Below, one piece after another: positions 41,261 to 49,407 of a stretch of 64,000 nucleotides of DNA (position 1 is its first letter; each line of letters starts with the position of its first letter). Both the position numbers and the translations under genes were made by a program. The stretch lies in the NCBI GenBank assembly GCA_020073445.1, contig JAIQFE010000011.1:124001-188000 (forward strand). Direction: 5' to 3'. Below the pieces are notes generated by a model that saw only the letters and a program-made list of their open reading frames with translations, was not told where the DNA came from and made no database searches. The stretch comes from Terriglobia bacterium. Lineage in GTDB: Bacteria > Acidobacteriota > Terriglobia > Bryobacterales > Bryobacteraceae.

Positions 41261-41306
41261 TCCTAGAATGACTAGGGGAATCCTAGCATGACTCTCCTAG
41301 AATGGC
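41261..41306 (-). promoter_or_regulatory. Probable PadR operator: three TCCTAG-ATGRC repeats
   Basis: The motif occurs at 41261 (TCCTAGAATGAC), 41281 (TCCTAGCATGAC) and 41295 (TCCTAGAATGGC), at spacings of 20 and 14 bases. The first also forms a palindrome CCTAG/CTAGG. All lie within 60 bases upstream of the PadR start, in the spot where an autorepressor binds. An AAGGAG ribosome binding site precedes the ATG. Confidence 0.65.
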
Positions 41307-41402
41307 AAGGGGAAGGAGGATGGCGACTGCTCGATGACTCTCGCGGCTCGGAATCGGCATACAGAGCCGCGGCAGTAATGGAGCGGTTCCGAATCGGGAG
41401 GA

Positions 41403-41957
41403 TTACGCCAGGTTCAAAACCTTCGCCACGACGTTCTTGTCCTGCTCGATCTTCTTCTGCAGGAGCATGATGGCGTAGATCAACTGCTCCGGCCGCGGGG
41501 GGCAGCCGGGGACATACACATCGACGGGGATCACCTGGTTCACCGGCACCAGGGCGTAATTCGAAAACACGCCGGTGGAGGTGGCGCAGGCGCCCATAGA
41601 GATCACCCACTTGGGCTCGGGCATCTGCTCGTACAGGCGGCGGATGACCGGGGCCATCTTATTCGATACTCGTCCGGCGATGATCATCAGATCGCTCTGT
41701 CGCGGCGATCCGCGCATGACTTCCGCGCCGAAACGCGAAATGTCGTAGCGCGAGGCGATCATCGACATCATCTCGATGGCGCAGCAGGCCAAGCCAAAGC
41801 TCATCGGCCAGATGGCATTCTTGCGGGCCCAGTTAATCACCTTGTCGAGCGACGTGGTGAGGATGGATTGCCCGAATTCGTCCATCGCTTCGGGTTCATC
41901 GTCGACGCGCGCGAACAACGCGGGCGGCTGGCTCAACTGAAATTTGGGCTCTTCCAC
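41403..41957 (-). CDS. nuoB: NADH-quinone oxidoreductase subunit B (solitary)
   Basis: NuoB carries the N2 iron-sulfur cluster that hands electrons to quinone in complex I. The 184-residue protein has all expected ligands: the tandem Cys in [11 protein letters not shown] near residue 55, GACATSTG near 119, and PGCPPRPEQ near 150. Its N-terminus is longer than in many NuoB proteins. Subunits nuoA and nuoC normally sit next to it but are absent; here it stands alone between a PadR locus and malQ, which face away from it. Either the chromosome has a scattered complex I or this is an extra copy. I see no defect in the gene. Confidence 0.93.
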   Translation of the reverse strand: MEEPKFQLSQPPALFARVDDEPEAMDEFGQSILTTSLDKVINWARKNAIWPMSFGLACCAIEMMSMIASRYDISRFGAEVMRGSPRQSDLMIIAGRVSNKMAPVIRRLYEQMPEPKWVISMGACATSTGVFSNYALVPVNQVIPVDVYVPGCPPRPEQLIYAIMLLQKKIEQDKNVVAKVLNLA

Positions 41958-41992
41958 GAAGAATATTATCTCACGGGCGTTTACACTGGAGT

Positions 41993-44071
41993 TTGGCGTC
42001 CAACCGGGAAGCTTTGGAGCGCGCCGCCACCCGGTGGGGCGTCGAGCTCGAATACACCGACACCTGGGGGCGGACCCACGCGGCCACCGACGAAACCCTG
42101 CGCGCGGTGCTGGTGGCTCTGGGCCTGCCTGCCGAGAGTGAACAAGACCTGGAACGCGCCAGTCTGGAGCGCGATCTGGACCGGTGGTCGCGCGCGTTCG
42201 ATCCCACGCTGGTTGTGTTCGAAGATTCCGACGCGCTTCCGCTGCGAATTCCCGCCGAGCGCGCCGGCGGATCGGTGAAGCTCGAATTCCGGTGGGAGAA
42301 CGGCGAGATGGAGCACCACTGGTTCTGGCTGCCGGAACTGCCGGAGCTGGAGCGAGTCTCCATCGCGGGGCGCGAGTTCATTTCCAAGCGCGTACCGTTG
42401 CCCGCCCTGCGGTTGGGCTATCACGACCTGATTGCCTACTGGATGAAAGAACCAGAACTGGAAGCGTTTCAAGACGTCCGGTTCATCGTATGCCCGCGGC
42501 GGGCGCGCCAGATGGAAGGACGTCCGGCTGGTGTCGCCGTCAGCCTGTATGGCGTGCGTTCGGCGCGCAACTGGGGTTGCGGCGATTTCACGGATCTTCG
42601 GGCTCTGGTCGATACGCTGGCTCCCTCGGGCGCGGCTTTCATCGCGCTGAATCCGCTGCACGCGATTCCCAACCGCCAGCCGTACAATACCAGTCCGTAT
42701 CTGCCGCTGTGCTCGTTGTACCGGAATTATCTCTACTTGGATGTGGAGCGCGTCCCAGGGTTTTTGCCCGAAGATGCTCCCCGAAATGAGATCGCCGAGC
42801 TGCGAGCGACCGAGTTCGTGGAATACGAGCGAGTGGCCAGGATCAAGCTGCGGGCGTTGCGCCGGTCATTCCAACGATTTCAGGAGTCGGGCCACACCGG
42901 CGCCTTTGAGGAATTCGTGCGGGTCGAAGGCGCGCTGCTGCACGATTTTGCCGTGTTCTGCGCGCTCGATGAGTATATCCACGGCCAGAATCCGGAAGTC
43001 TGGTTGTGGAAGGACTGGCCGGAATGGTATCGGGATCCCGGGTCTCCCGCTGTCGCGAAATTCGCCGATGAGCATCGCGATGAAGTTCTGTTTCACGAGT
43101 TCATGCAGTGGCAGGTGGACCGGCAGTTGGCCGAGGCGCAGGATCACGCCATCGTCAGGGGGATGAAGATCGGGCTGTATCACGATCTGGCGCTGGCGAC
43201 CGACCGGTTCGGCGCGGATCTGTGGATGAACCGGCCTTTCTATGCGGACGGGGCTCGCGTCGGAGCCCCGCCGGATGAGCTCGCTCCCAGCGGCCAGGAT
43301 TGGGGATTTCCGCCGCCCGATCGTGAAGCGCATCGCAGAAACGGCTACGAGCTGTTCGCGCAGTCGATCCGAAAGAACGCGCGGCACGGCGGCGCGCTGC
43401 GCATCGATCACGTGATGCGGTTCTTCCGCCTTTTCTGGATCCCGGACGAGCTCACGGCGGCGCAAGGCGTCTACGTGAAAGATTATGCCGAGGACCTGCT
43501 CAAAATCCTGGCGCTCGAAAGCGTGCGTGGCGGATTCATCGTGATCGGAGAAGACCTGGGGACGGTGGAATGGTCGGTGCGGCACAAGCTGGGGGAGATG
43601 GGGATTTTGGGATACCGGCTCCTGTGGTTCGAGAAGAATCCGGATGGAAGTTTTCGCCTGCCGCACGAGTATCCGGCGCACGCAGCGGTCTCGACCACCA
43701 CGCACGATCTGCCGACGCTGGCGGGATTCGTCGAAGGGCGCGATATCGAAGCTCGCCGCGGTGCGGGGTTGGTCGATCAGGCGGGCTATGAGCAGCAGTG
43801 GGCCGCCCGGCGGGATGAACTCGGCCGCCTGGAAGACGCGTTGCAGCGGGCCGGATTCGCTCACGATCCGCTGGCATTCGTGCTGGCGACGCCGTGCGCG
43901 CTGGCCATCGTCAATCAGGAAGACTTGACCGGAGAGACCCAGCAGCAGAACCTGCCTGCGAGCACGTGGCAGCATCCCAACTGGCGGCGGAAGATGAAGG
44001 TTGCGGTGGAGGAGATGGGTCCAATCGCCGAGGATCTGCGGCGGCGATTGGAACGGTCGGGGCGGCTGTAG
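41993..44071 (+). CDS. malQ: 4-alpha-glucanotransferase (amylomaltase)
   Basis: MalQ transfers glucan chains between maltodextrins. The 692-residue protein is the long form, with an N-terminal beta domain (about residues 1-150), followed by the GH77 barrel that starts near [24 protein letters not shown]. The nucleophile region is [19 protein letters not shown] near 475, the acid/base Glu is in [14 protein letters not shown] near 510 and the third carboxylate in [11 protein letters not shown] near 565. The start is TTG with a GGAG box, which fits the divergent nuoB. It is not in an operon with other mal or glg genes here, but a second alpha-glucan enzyme opens at the far end of the window. Confidence 0.94.
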   Translation: MASNREALERAATRWGVELEYTDTWGRTHAATDETLRAVLVALGLPAESEQDLERASLERDLDRWSRAFDPTLVVFEDSDALPLRIPAERAGGSVKLEFRWENGEMEHHWFWLPELPELERVSIAGREFISKRVPLPALRLGYHDLIAYWMKEPELEAFQDVRFIVCPRRARQMEGRPAGVAVSLYGVRSARNWGCGDFTDLRALVDTLAPSGAAFIALNPLHAIPNRQPYNTSPYLPLCSLYRNYLYLDVERVPGFLPEDAPRNEIAELRATEFVEYERVARIKLRALRRSFQRFQESGHTGAFEEFVRVEGALLHDFAVFCALDEYIHGQNPEVWLWKDWPEWYRDPGSPAVAKFADEHRDEVLFHEFMQWQVDRQLAEAQDHAIVRGMKIGLYHDLALATDRFGADLWMNRPFYADGARVGAPPDELAPSGQDWGFPPPDREAHRRNGYELFAQSIRKNARHGGALRIDHVMRFFRLFWIPDELTAAQGVYVKDYAEDLLKILALESVRGGFIVIGEDLGTVEWSVRHKLGEMGILGYRLLWFEKNPDGSFRLPHEYPAHAAVSTTTHDLPTLAGFVEGRDIEARRGAGLVDQAGYEQQWAARRDELGRLEDALQRAGFAHDPLAFVLATPCALAIVNQEDLTGETQQQNLPASTWQHPNWRRKMKVAVEEMGPIAEDLRRRLERSGRL

Positions 44072-44101
44072 AGTGTGTTGCAACTGTGTTACGCTGGGGC
44101 T

Positions 44102-44350
44102 GTGGCGTCTTCAACCACCAGCATTCGTATCCCGGACGATCTCAAGGATCGTCTCGAGAGTGCCGCTCGCCGGATGAACAAAGGCAAGAACTGGATCATC
44201 AAGGAAGCGCTCGCGGAATACCTCCAACGCCACAACATGGATTTGCTGCGAGCCGAAGCACGGCGGCAGTCGATCGCGGCGAGCAAAAAGAAGTGGAAAG
44301 ACGCGAAACTCTGGGAAGAGGCGGTCGCCGAGGTCTGGGATGCCGACTAA
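44102..44350 (+). CDS. Ribbon-helix-helix antitoxin
   Basis: The predicted protein of about 82 residues begins with the RHH strand-helix pattern TTSIRIPDDLKDRLESAARRMNKGKNWIIKEALAEYL. The rest is a charged C-terminal tail, as in CopG/MazE-type antitoxins that neutralise a toxin with it. A GTG at 44102 is the likely start; an ATG at 44075 would add residues with no RHH fit. It overlaps the MazF-type gene by 11 bases, the usual antitoxin-before-toxin order. The C-terminal stretch (KKWKDAKLWEEAV) probably binds the toxin. Confidence 0.82.
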   Translation: MASSTTSIRIPDDLKDRLESAARRMNKGKNWIIKEALAEYLQRHNMDLLRAEARRQSIAASKKKWKDAKLWEEAVAEVWDAD

Positions 44351-44693
44351 CCCTGGCTTTCGCCGGGGCGATCTCGTCGTTGCGGTTTTTGGACGGGACC
44401 ATGGCAAGCCACGTCCCGCGGTTGTCATCCAATCCGACCTTTTCAATGATTCCCATGCCAGTGCCGTGCTCTGTCCCATCTCGTCGGATCTGACCGGTTT
44501 CACCGTCTTCAGGGTGAAGGTGTTGGCGTCCCGTGCAAGCGGCCTCCGTGCCGATTCTGAAGTAATGGTGGACAGGATGGCCACCGTCGATAGAGGACGG
44601 ATCCGGCAGCGGATTGGGCGCCTCTCAGGGTCCCAGATGGACCAAGTTAGCGCCTCGCTACGGATCTGGTTGGACTTGCCAGTAACAGTCTAG
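44340..44693 (+). CDS. MazF/PemK-type endoribonuclease toxin
   Basis: The 117-residue protein has the MazF/PemK fold. It opens FRRGDLVVAVFGRDHGKPRPAVVIQSDLFND, with the conserved RGD and RPAVVI elements, then VLCPISSDLTG near residue 44 and a C-terminal ...IRQRIGRLSGSQMDQVSASL. MazF toxins cut single-stranded RNA at short sites and are held inactive by their partner. It overlaps the RHH gene by 11 bases and forms a type II toxin-antitoxin pair. The pair is inserted between malQ and the heat-shock operon. Whether it is active cannot be read from sequence. Confidence 0.88.
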   Translation: MPTNPGFRRGDLVVAVFGRDHGKPRPAVVIQSDLFNDSHASAVLCPISSDLTGFTVFRVKVLASRASGLRADSEVMVDRMATVDRGRIRQRIGRLSGSQMDQVSASLRIWLDLPVTV

Positions 44694-44776
44694 CCGTCAG
44701 TGTCCAACTCGCCATAACGACGCATTTTCTAGACTAGGAACCCGTGTATCGTTGAAAGGCCCGGTTTCGAATTCTT

Positions 44777-45067
44777 TTAGTGTGAAGTGCTTCTGCCGAG
44801 AAACGCTTCCTCGACCAGAGCTGCAGAATAGGCTACGAACACCGTTGCTGTCACCCCTCGAGCGGCCCACCAGAAACGCTTCGGATTGTATAGAGCCAAA
44901 ATCAGCAAGACAGCTATCGCATCAAATGCGAGAACTGTCGTAGTGTTCTGAAAAGTCCACGGGTCTTCCAGCAACGTCATGGAGACTGCGCAGAGGAGCA
45001 ACAAAGGAGCCAAGGTCCAAAAAATGAAACGACTTCCGCTGAAGAGAACGTTCCAAAATCGGGCCAT
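44777..45067 (-). CDS. Small membrane protein of unknown function, end of the dnaJ operon
   Basis: The 96-residue protein starts at the ATG at 45067 after a GGGGAC-type ribosome binding site. It has three hydrophobic segments (FIFWTLAPLLLLCAVSM; TTTVLAFDAIAVLLILALY; VTATVFVAYSAALVEEAFL). I do not recognise a family. It lies 28 bases after the dnaJ stop on the same strand and may be co-transcribed as the last gene of the heat-shock run. The longer reading from 45181 runs within dnaJ and is not supported. Confidence 0.6.
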   Translation of the reverse strand: MARFWNVLFSGSRFIFWTLAPLLLLCAVSMTLLEDPWTFQNTTTVLAFDAIAVLLILALYNPKRFWWAARGVTATVFVAYSAALVEEAFLGRSTSH

Positions 45068-45095
45068 GTCGCCGTCCCCTTCCGGCGGCCATCTT

Positions 45096-46223
45096 CTACA
45101 TGAAGTAGTCTTTGACCTTGGACAGGATGCTCTTCTCTTCCGGCTCATTTTCAGCCGGAAGCGTGTCGCGGAGCTCCTCAAGCAGGCGGCGCTGGTCGCG
45201 CGTAAGCTTTTGCGGGATTTTCACCGCCACGTGAATGTAGAGATCGCCGCGCGTGCTGGAGTTGAGGTGCGGAACACCGAGCCCCTTCAGCTTCAATCGC
45301 TGGCCGGCCTGCGATCCTTCGGGGACCTTCACGGTCTGCAACCCGTCGAACGTCAAAACGTCCACCGAGCATCCCAGCGCGGCCTGTGCGACATTCACCG
45401 GAACCGTGCAGTGCAGGTCGAATTCGTGCCGCTCGAACACCGGGTGCTCGGCGACCTTCAACACTACGAACAAATCTCCAGGGGGTCCGCCGTTTGCGCC
45501 GGGCTGGCCTTCCTGCGACAGGCGGAGCTGCGTGCCATTGTCGACCCCCGCCGGAATGTTGACCTTGAGCTTGCGTTCGCGCTGCAGATAAGCCTGGCCT
45601 TTGCATTCCTTGCAGGGACGGCGGATCAGTTGGCCGCGGCCGCTGCATGTGCTGCAGGTGCGGCGCACCGAAAGGAACGCCTGCTGATAGATCACTTCGC
45701 CCCGGCCGCGGCAGGTAGGGCAGGTCGTCACGCCGTCGTCGGGCTCGGCGCCTTTGCCCTTGCAACGGCCGCACTCTTCCATGCGGGGAACCTGAATATC
45801 GACCGCCAGGCCGCGCATCGAATCTTCGAAGCTGATGTCCAGGTCGTAGCGCAGATCTTCGCCGCGCTGGGGACGTGACCGGCGCTGCTGGCGCGATCCG
45901 GAGTTGAACACGTCGCCGAACCCGAACATCTCGTTCAGGATGTCGCTCAGGTCGGGCATTCCGTTGGGATCGAAGCCTCCGCCGGCGGCGGTAGGTACAC
46001 CCTGATGGCCGAAGCGGTCATAGGCTGCGCGCTTCTGCGGATCGCTCAGGACGCTATAGGCTTCGGCGGCTTCCTTGAACTTCTCCTCGGCGTGCTTGTC
46101 GCCTGGATTGCGGTCCGGGTGATGCGCCAAGGCAAGCTTGCGGTACGACGCCTTGAGCACCGCGTCGTCGCAGTCCCGGACTACACCGAGGACTTCATAA
46201 TAGTCTCTTTTGGTCACGCTCAC
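45096..46223 (-). CDS. dnaJ: Chaperone DnaJ (type I)
   Basis: DnaJ delivers unfolded clients to DnaK and stimulates its ATPase. The 375-residue protein has the full J-domain with the HPD tripeptide (ALAHHPDRNPGD near residue 33) and the G/F-rich linker. The zinc-finger region has four CxxCxGxG-type repeats (CGRCKGKG; CPTCRGRG; CSTCSGRG; CKECKGQA), and the two C-terminal peptide-binding domains follow. The start is GTG, three bases after the grpE stop. The order hrcA-grpE-dnaJ is a frequent class I heat-shock arrangement, but the dnaK gene expected near grpE is not in view. Confidence 0.97.
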   Translation of the reverse strand: MSVTKRDYYEVLGVVRDCDDAVLKASYRKLALAHHPDRNPGDKHAEEKFKEAAEAYSVLSDPQKRAAYDRFGHQGVPTAAGGGFDPNGMPDLSDILNEMFGFGDVFNSGSRQQRRSRPQRGEDLRYDLDISFEDSMRGLAVDIQVPRMEECGRCKGKGAEPDDGVTTCPTCRGRGEVIYQQAFLSVRRTCSTCSGRGQLIRRPCKECKGQAYLQRERKLKVNIPAGVDNGTQLRLSQEGQPGANGGPPGDLFVVLKVAEHPVFERHEFDLHCTVPVNVAQAALGCSVDVLTFDGLQTVKVPEGSQAGQRLKLKGLGVPHLNSSTRGDLYIHVAVKIPQKLTRDQRRLLEELRDTLPAENEPEEKSILSKVKDYFM

Positions 46224-46226
46224 GGA

Positions 46227-46793
46227 TTAATCTCGCTTCGGCTCGACGGCGACCTTGACCATCGCGGGACGCAGAAGACGGCCCTTGAAGTTATAGCCAC
46301 GCTGGAATTCGGCAAGCACGGTATGGTCGGGTGCGTCTTCGGTCTCCACCATCTCCACGGCGTGGTGGACGTGCGGATCAAACGGCTCTCCCTGAACAAC
46401 CATCGGCTCCAGGCCCAGTTTCTTGAGGGTGTCGAACAGGCGCTGCCGGATCAGGTCCATGCCCTGGGCGTAGGTTTTGTCCGAAGTTTCGGTCTGTAAG
46501 GCGCGTTCGAAGTCGTCGATGATCGGAAGCAGCGTGCGGACGGCTTCCATGCTGGCGTACTCGCTGAACTCCAGACGGTCTTTGTCGGCGCGCTTGCGAA
46601 AGTTCTGGAATTCGGCCTGGAAGCGCAGAAAACGATCCTGTAGCTCGGAATTTTCGGCGGACAAGCGGTCGCGCTCGGCCGTGATCGCTTCCATCGCGGC
46701 GGGTGAATCGACGTGCGCCTGATCGTTGTTCACGTCCGGGTTCGTTTCCACTGGGGTCTTTTCAACGTGATCGGTGACCGGGTCCCTACTCAC
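46227..46793 (-). CDS. grpE: Nucleotide exchange factor GrpE
   Basis: GrpE releases ADP from DnaK. The 188-residue protein has a long N-terminal helix that forms a coiled coil (RFLRFQAEFQNFRKRADKDRLEF near residues 50-72) and the C-terminal beta-wing domain (PFDPHVHHAVEMVETEDAPD near 138; FQRGYNFKGRLLRPAMVKVA near 165). The start is GTG. It lies between hrcA (184 bases upstream, including the repeat element at 46866) and dnaJ, with both on the same strand. The unusual distance from hrcA is filled by the repeat and a duplicated hrcA tail. Confidence 0.95.
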   Translation of the reverse strand: MSRDPVTDHVEKTPVETNPDVNNDQAHVDSPAAMEAITAERDRLSAENSELQDRFLRFQAEFQNFRKRADKDRLEFSEYASMEAVRTLLPIIDDFERALQTETSDKTYAQGMDLIRQRLFDTLKKLGLEPMVVQGEPFDPHVHHAVEMVETEDAPDHTVLAEFQRGYNFKGRLLRPAMVKVAVEPKRD

Positions 46794-46827
46794 AATTCTA
46801 GATTAGCAGGCAGCGCAAAGCGTCTTC

Positions 46828-46862
46828 TTAGCCGAAGAACGCCTGGCCGACCTGCTGAATGA
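46828..46862 (-). other. Second copy of the hrcA 3' end
   Basis: The plus strand from about 46828 reads TTAGCCGAAGAACGCCTGGC then CGACCTGCTG. It matches the true end of hrcA (from 46976) at 27 of 30 positions. Read in the hrcA sense it encodes VIQQVGQAFFG and a stop, against TVQHVGQAFFG. Two of the three differences are synonymous, which suggests an origin from a coding hrcA copy. It has no start of its own. Confidence 0.75.
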
Positions 46863-46865
46863 CAT

Positions 46866-46945
46866 GGGGACAGGCTACTCTGTCCCCTCGCGTAAATTTG
46901 TGACTTGGCGCAAGCGCCTGGGAGTGGACAGAGCTGCCTGTCCCC
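46866..46945. repeat. 80-bp repeat element, copy 1
   Basis: It begins GGGGACAGGC and ends GCCTGTCCCC, so the ends are perfect 10-base inverted repeats, and it contains further internal hairpins. Copy 2 is at 57085-57164; the two agree at 74 of 80 positions. It lies between the hrcA stop and the grpE start, with the duplicated hrcA tail on its far side. Confidence 0.85.
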
Positions 46946-46976
46946 TGCTCCCGCAATCTCTGCAATCCTGCTCCAC

Positions 46977-47987
46977 TTAGCCAAAGAAGGCCTGGCCGAC
47001 GTGCTGCACGGTTGAAATAACACGGGCGTAATTCATGCGCATGGGGCCGAGCACGGCGATGACGGCGGAAAGGCCGTCTTCCAAGCGCACAGGCAGCCCG
47101 ATCAAAGAAAGCTCCCGCATCGAGGGATGAATGCCCTCCAACCCGACGTGCACGCCCACTTCGCCCGCGGGATTTTCGAGGAACCGGTCGAGCAACTCCA
47201 GGACGCGTTTCTTCTCTTCCAGCGCCCGGAACAACTCGCGCATTTTTTCCTTGGTGAGATGCAGGTCCAGAACTACAAGATTGCTGGCGCCGTCCATGCG
47301 GACTTCCGGAGCCATCCCGATGTCCAGCAGGCCTTTGGAATAGAGCACCGTGAGCTTCTGAAGCACCGCGTCGTAGGTCGCTTCCGCGCGCGCCAAGCGG
47401 CCTGCCAGTTCGCGGCGAACGTTTTCGAGCGACCAGCCGGCGAAGTTGCGGTTGATGTAGTTGCGGATCGATGCTAGCTCGTCGGAGGTGAGCGACTCTT
47501 CGAGCGTCACCACGCGATTGCTGACCTGGTGATCCTTGGTGACCACGACGACCAACACGCGGCGTTCGGGAAGCGCGATCAGTTCCACCTGATCCAGGGC
47601 CGGATTCGCGCGGGGAATGGACGCCGCCAGGCCGACGCCGTGAGTCAGCTCGGTGAGCGTGCGCGACGTGTATTCGATACGCTGCTCCATCGTTTCCAGC
47701 AGTCCGAATTGCCCGCGGAGGCGCTCGATTTCGGCCGCCACCATCTTGCGCATGCCCAGCGACTGAACATAACTGCGGAAGGCTTTTTCGGTCGGGACCC
47801 GGCCGGCTGACGTATGGGGCTGCATCAGGTAGCCCTCTTCGTCCAAGTCCGCCATGACGTTGCGGATGGAGGCTGCGCTGAGCCCGTCGCGGCGCCGGCG
47901 GGCGATGGAGCGCGAGGCTACCGGTTCGCCGGTGGCGATGTAGCTTTCGACGATCTCATGCAGAACTTCCAGGCTGCGCGGCGTCAT
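46977..47987 (-). CDS. hrcA: Heat-inducible transcription repressor HrcA
   Basis: HrcA represses class I heat-shock genes by binding CIRCE sites and is helped by GroE. The 336-residue protein has the N-terminal winged helix (VLHEIVESYIATGEPVASRS; SAASIRNVMADLDEEGYL; HTSAGRVPTEKAFRSYV, about residues 8-75), a middle GAF-like domain and the end VRLEDGLSAVIAVLGPMRMNY. It is the first gene of the hrcA-grpE-dnaJ run. Only a half-conserved CIRCE-like site is visible upstream (48085-48110), so autoregulation by HrcA is uncertain from this sequence. Confidence 0.95.
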   Translation of the reverse strand: MTPRSLEVLHEIVESYIATGEPVASRSIARRRRDGLSAASIRNVMADLDEEGYLMQPHTSAGRVPTEKAFRSYVQSLGMRKMVAAEIERLRGQFGLLETMEQRIEYTSRTLTELTHGVGLAASIPRANPALDQVELIALPERRVLVVVVTKDHQVSNRVVTLEESLTSDELASIRNYINRNFAGWSLENVRRELAGRLARAEATYDAVLQKLTVLYSKGLLDIGMAPEVRMDGASNLVVLDLHLTKEKMRELFRALEEKKRVLELLDRFLENPAGEVGVHVGLEGIHPSMRELSLIGLPVRLEDGLSAVIAVLGPMRMNYARVISTVQHVGQAFFG

Positions 47988-48084
47988 ACTTCCTGTAAAC
48001 GTTCAGAATAAAGCGGTTGCCGGACGGGCGAACTCCCGTGGCACCTAAGTAATTCTATCGACATTATCGCACGGAATCTGATCT

Positions 48085-48110
48085 CTGGAACTTTCTGGCG
48101 GGAGAGCTAA
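48085..48110 (-). promoter_or_regulatory. Degenerate CIRCE-like site upstream of hrcA
   Basis: One arm, GAGAGCTAA (48102-48110), matches the CIRCE half-site GAGTGCTAA at eight of nine positions. The other arm, CTGGAACTT, matches TTAGCACTC at only about five, and the spacer is eight instead of nine. It could be a worn operator or chance. Confidence 0.3.
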
Positions 48111-48156
48111 AGCTTTACACCTACTGCGCCGATAGCTACCCAATTGGGCATTGGGC

Positions 48157-49404
48157 ATGAGTGGATTCCTCAAGACCTGGCAATGGACTTGGACTCGCGC
48201 GCCGCAGCGCGGATCCTGGGGGCTTGACCGGAACTGGCACCGGTCGGAAGCCGCGCGTCATCTGAAAGCGGGAAATCTGGCCGACGCGGAGCGCCATTTG
48301 ACGCTCGCCGTAAAAGAAGCGGACGCCCGGGGACTCGCTCCCGCGCAAAGAGTCACGCTGCGCCTGGAACTGGCCGGTCTTCAACGTTCACTGGCCGCGC
48401 CGCCCGGAATCGACGGGGCAGATCAGATCGATTTGTCCAAGATGCGGGACGCGGAGAACACGCTGCGCGAGGCCATCATTGTGTGTACCCAGGCCTCCGA
48501 TGCGAAGCTCTACCTGCGCTCGCTGGATGCTCTGGCGGATATCTTTTGCCTCGTGGAAGATTACGAGGCCCTGGAAGGCGTCGCCTCCGATGCGATCCGG
48601 CTGGGCGCGGCGATTCCCGGCGAGAACATCCAGCAATTGGAAGAACGGCTGCGGCGGCTGGCGGTGGCCCAGGACAAAAACGGCCGCTTCACCGACGCCC
48701 TGAAGACCTTCGAGCAGGCTATTACCCTGCGTGAAAAACGGTATGGGCCCAGCCACATCGAAACCGGCAACCTGATGGCGGAAGTTGGCCGCATCTGCCG
48801 GGCACGAGGATTTCACGATCATGCCCAGGCGTGCCTGAAGCGGGCTCTGCGCATCTATGAGTCTCACTTCGGAATCGATTCCGCGGAAACGCTGGGGGTG
48901 GTCCAGGAACTTGCTGGAGCGCTGGAAGGCATGGGCGATCTGGACGGAGCCGCGGCACAGTACGAGCGTGTCCTGGGACTGCAGTTGAGAAAGCTGGGCT
49001 ACGAGAACGTCGAAGAAGTCGCCGAGATGCAATACAGTCTCGCCTGCCTGCAGATAGGCTGGGGCAATTTCTCGCGCGCGCGGGAGCTCTTGACGGAGTG
49101 CCTCGGGGCATTCAAGCGAGCGGGAGGGGCGCGCCTGGCGGTGGCCTACGAATCGCTGGCGCACGTCGAGGAGCGGGAGGGACGGGTGTCCTTCGCACTG
49201 GACGAACTGGCGAAAGCGACCAAAGTCTGGGAAAAGTGCAATCCTCCACAGTTGGAAGACCTGGCGCGGAACCTGGAACTCAGAGCGGAATTATCGGAGC
49301 AGCTTCGCCTGCGCGTCGACGCGAATCACTTGCGCAAACAAGCCCGGCACATTCTGGCAGCCGCGGAAGATCAGGCAGCCGACACCGAGACCCAGACTGC
49401 TTAG
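48157..49404 (+). CDS. Tetratricopeptide-repeat protein
   Basis: The 415-residue protein is made almost wholly of TPR-like helix pairs. Examples are LKTFEQAITLREKRYGPSHI near residue 180, ACLKRALRIYESHFGIDSAE near 225 and AAQYERVLGLQLRKLGYENV near 270, a kinesin-light-chain-like spacing of 42 residues. It lacks a signal peptide or membrane span, so it is probably cytoplasmic and serves protein-protein contacts. There is no enzymatic motif. The start chosen is the ATG at 48157; a TTG six bases earlier is also open. It is divergent from hrcA and converges with a type IV pilin-like gene. Confidence 0.8.
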   Translation: MSGFLKTWQWTWTRAPQRGSWGLDRNWHRSEAARHLKAGNLADAERHLTLAVKEADARGLAPAQRVTLRLELAGLQRSLAAPPGIDGADQIDLSKMRDAENTLREAIIVCTQASDAKLYLRSLDALADIFCLVEDYEALEGVASDAIRLGAAIPGENIQQLEERLRRLAVAQDKNGRFTDALKTFEQAITLREKRYGPSHIETGNLMAEVGRICRARGFHDHAQACLKRALRIYESHFGIDSAETLGVVQELAGALEGMGDLDGAAAQYERVLGLQLRKLGYENVEEVAEMQYSLACLQIGWGNFSRARELLTECLGAFKRAGGARLAVAYESLAHVEEREGRVSFALDELAKATKVWEKCNPPQLEDLARNLELRAELSEQLRLRVDANHLRKQARHILAAAEDQAADTETQTA

Positions 49405-49407
49405 CCT

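Noticed and set aside
42866-44083. Minus-strand frame (about 400 codons) opposite malQ
   Set aside because: Antisense shadow of a clear GH77 enzyme, rich in Arg, His and Pro; the catalytic motifs lie on the plus strand.
46866-46945. CRISPR array
   Set aside because: Only two scattered copies 10 kb apart, no regular spacers and no cas genes; it is a dispersed inverted-repeat element.
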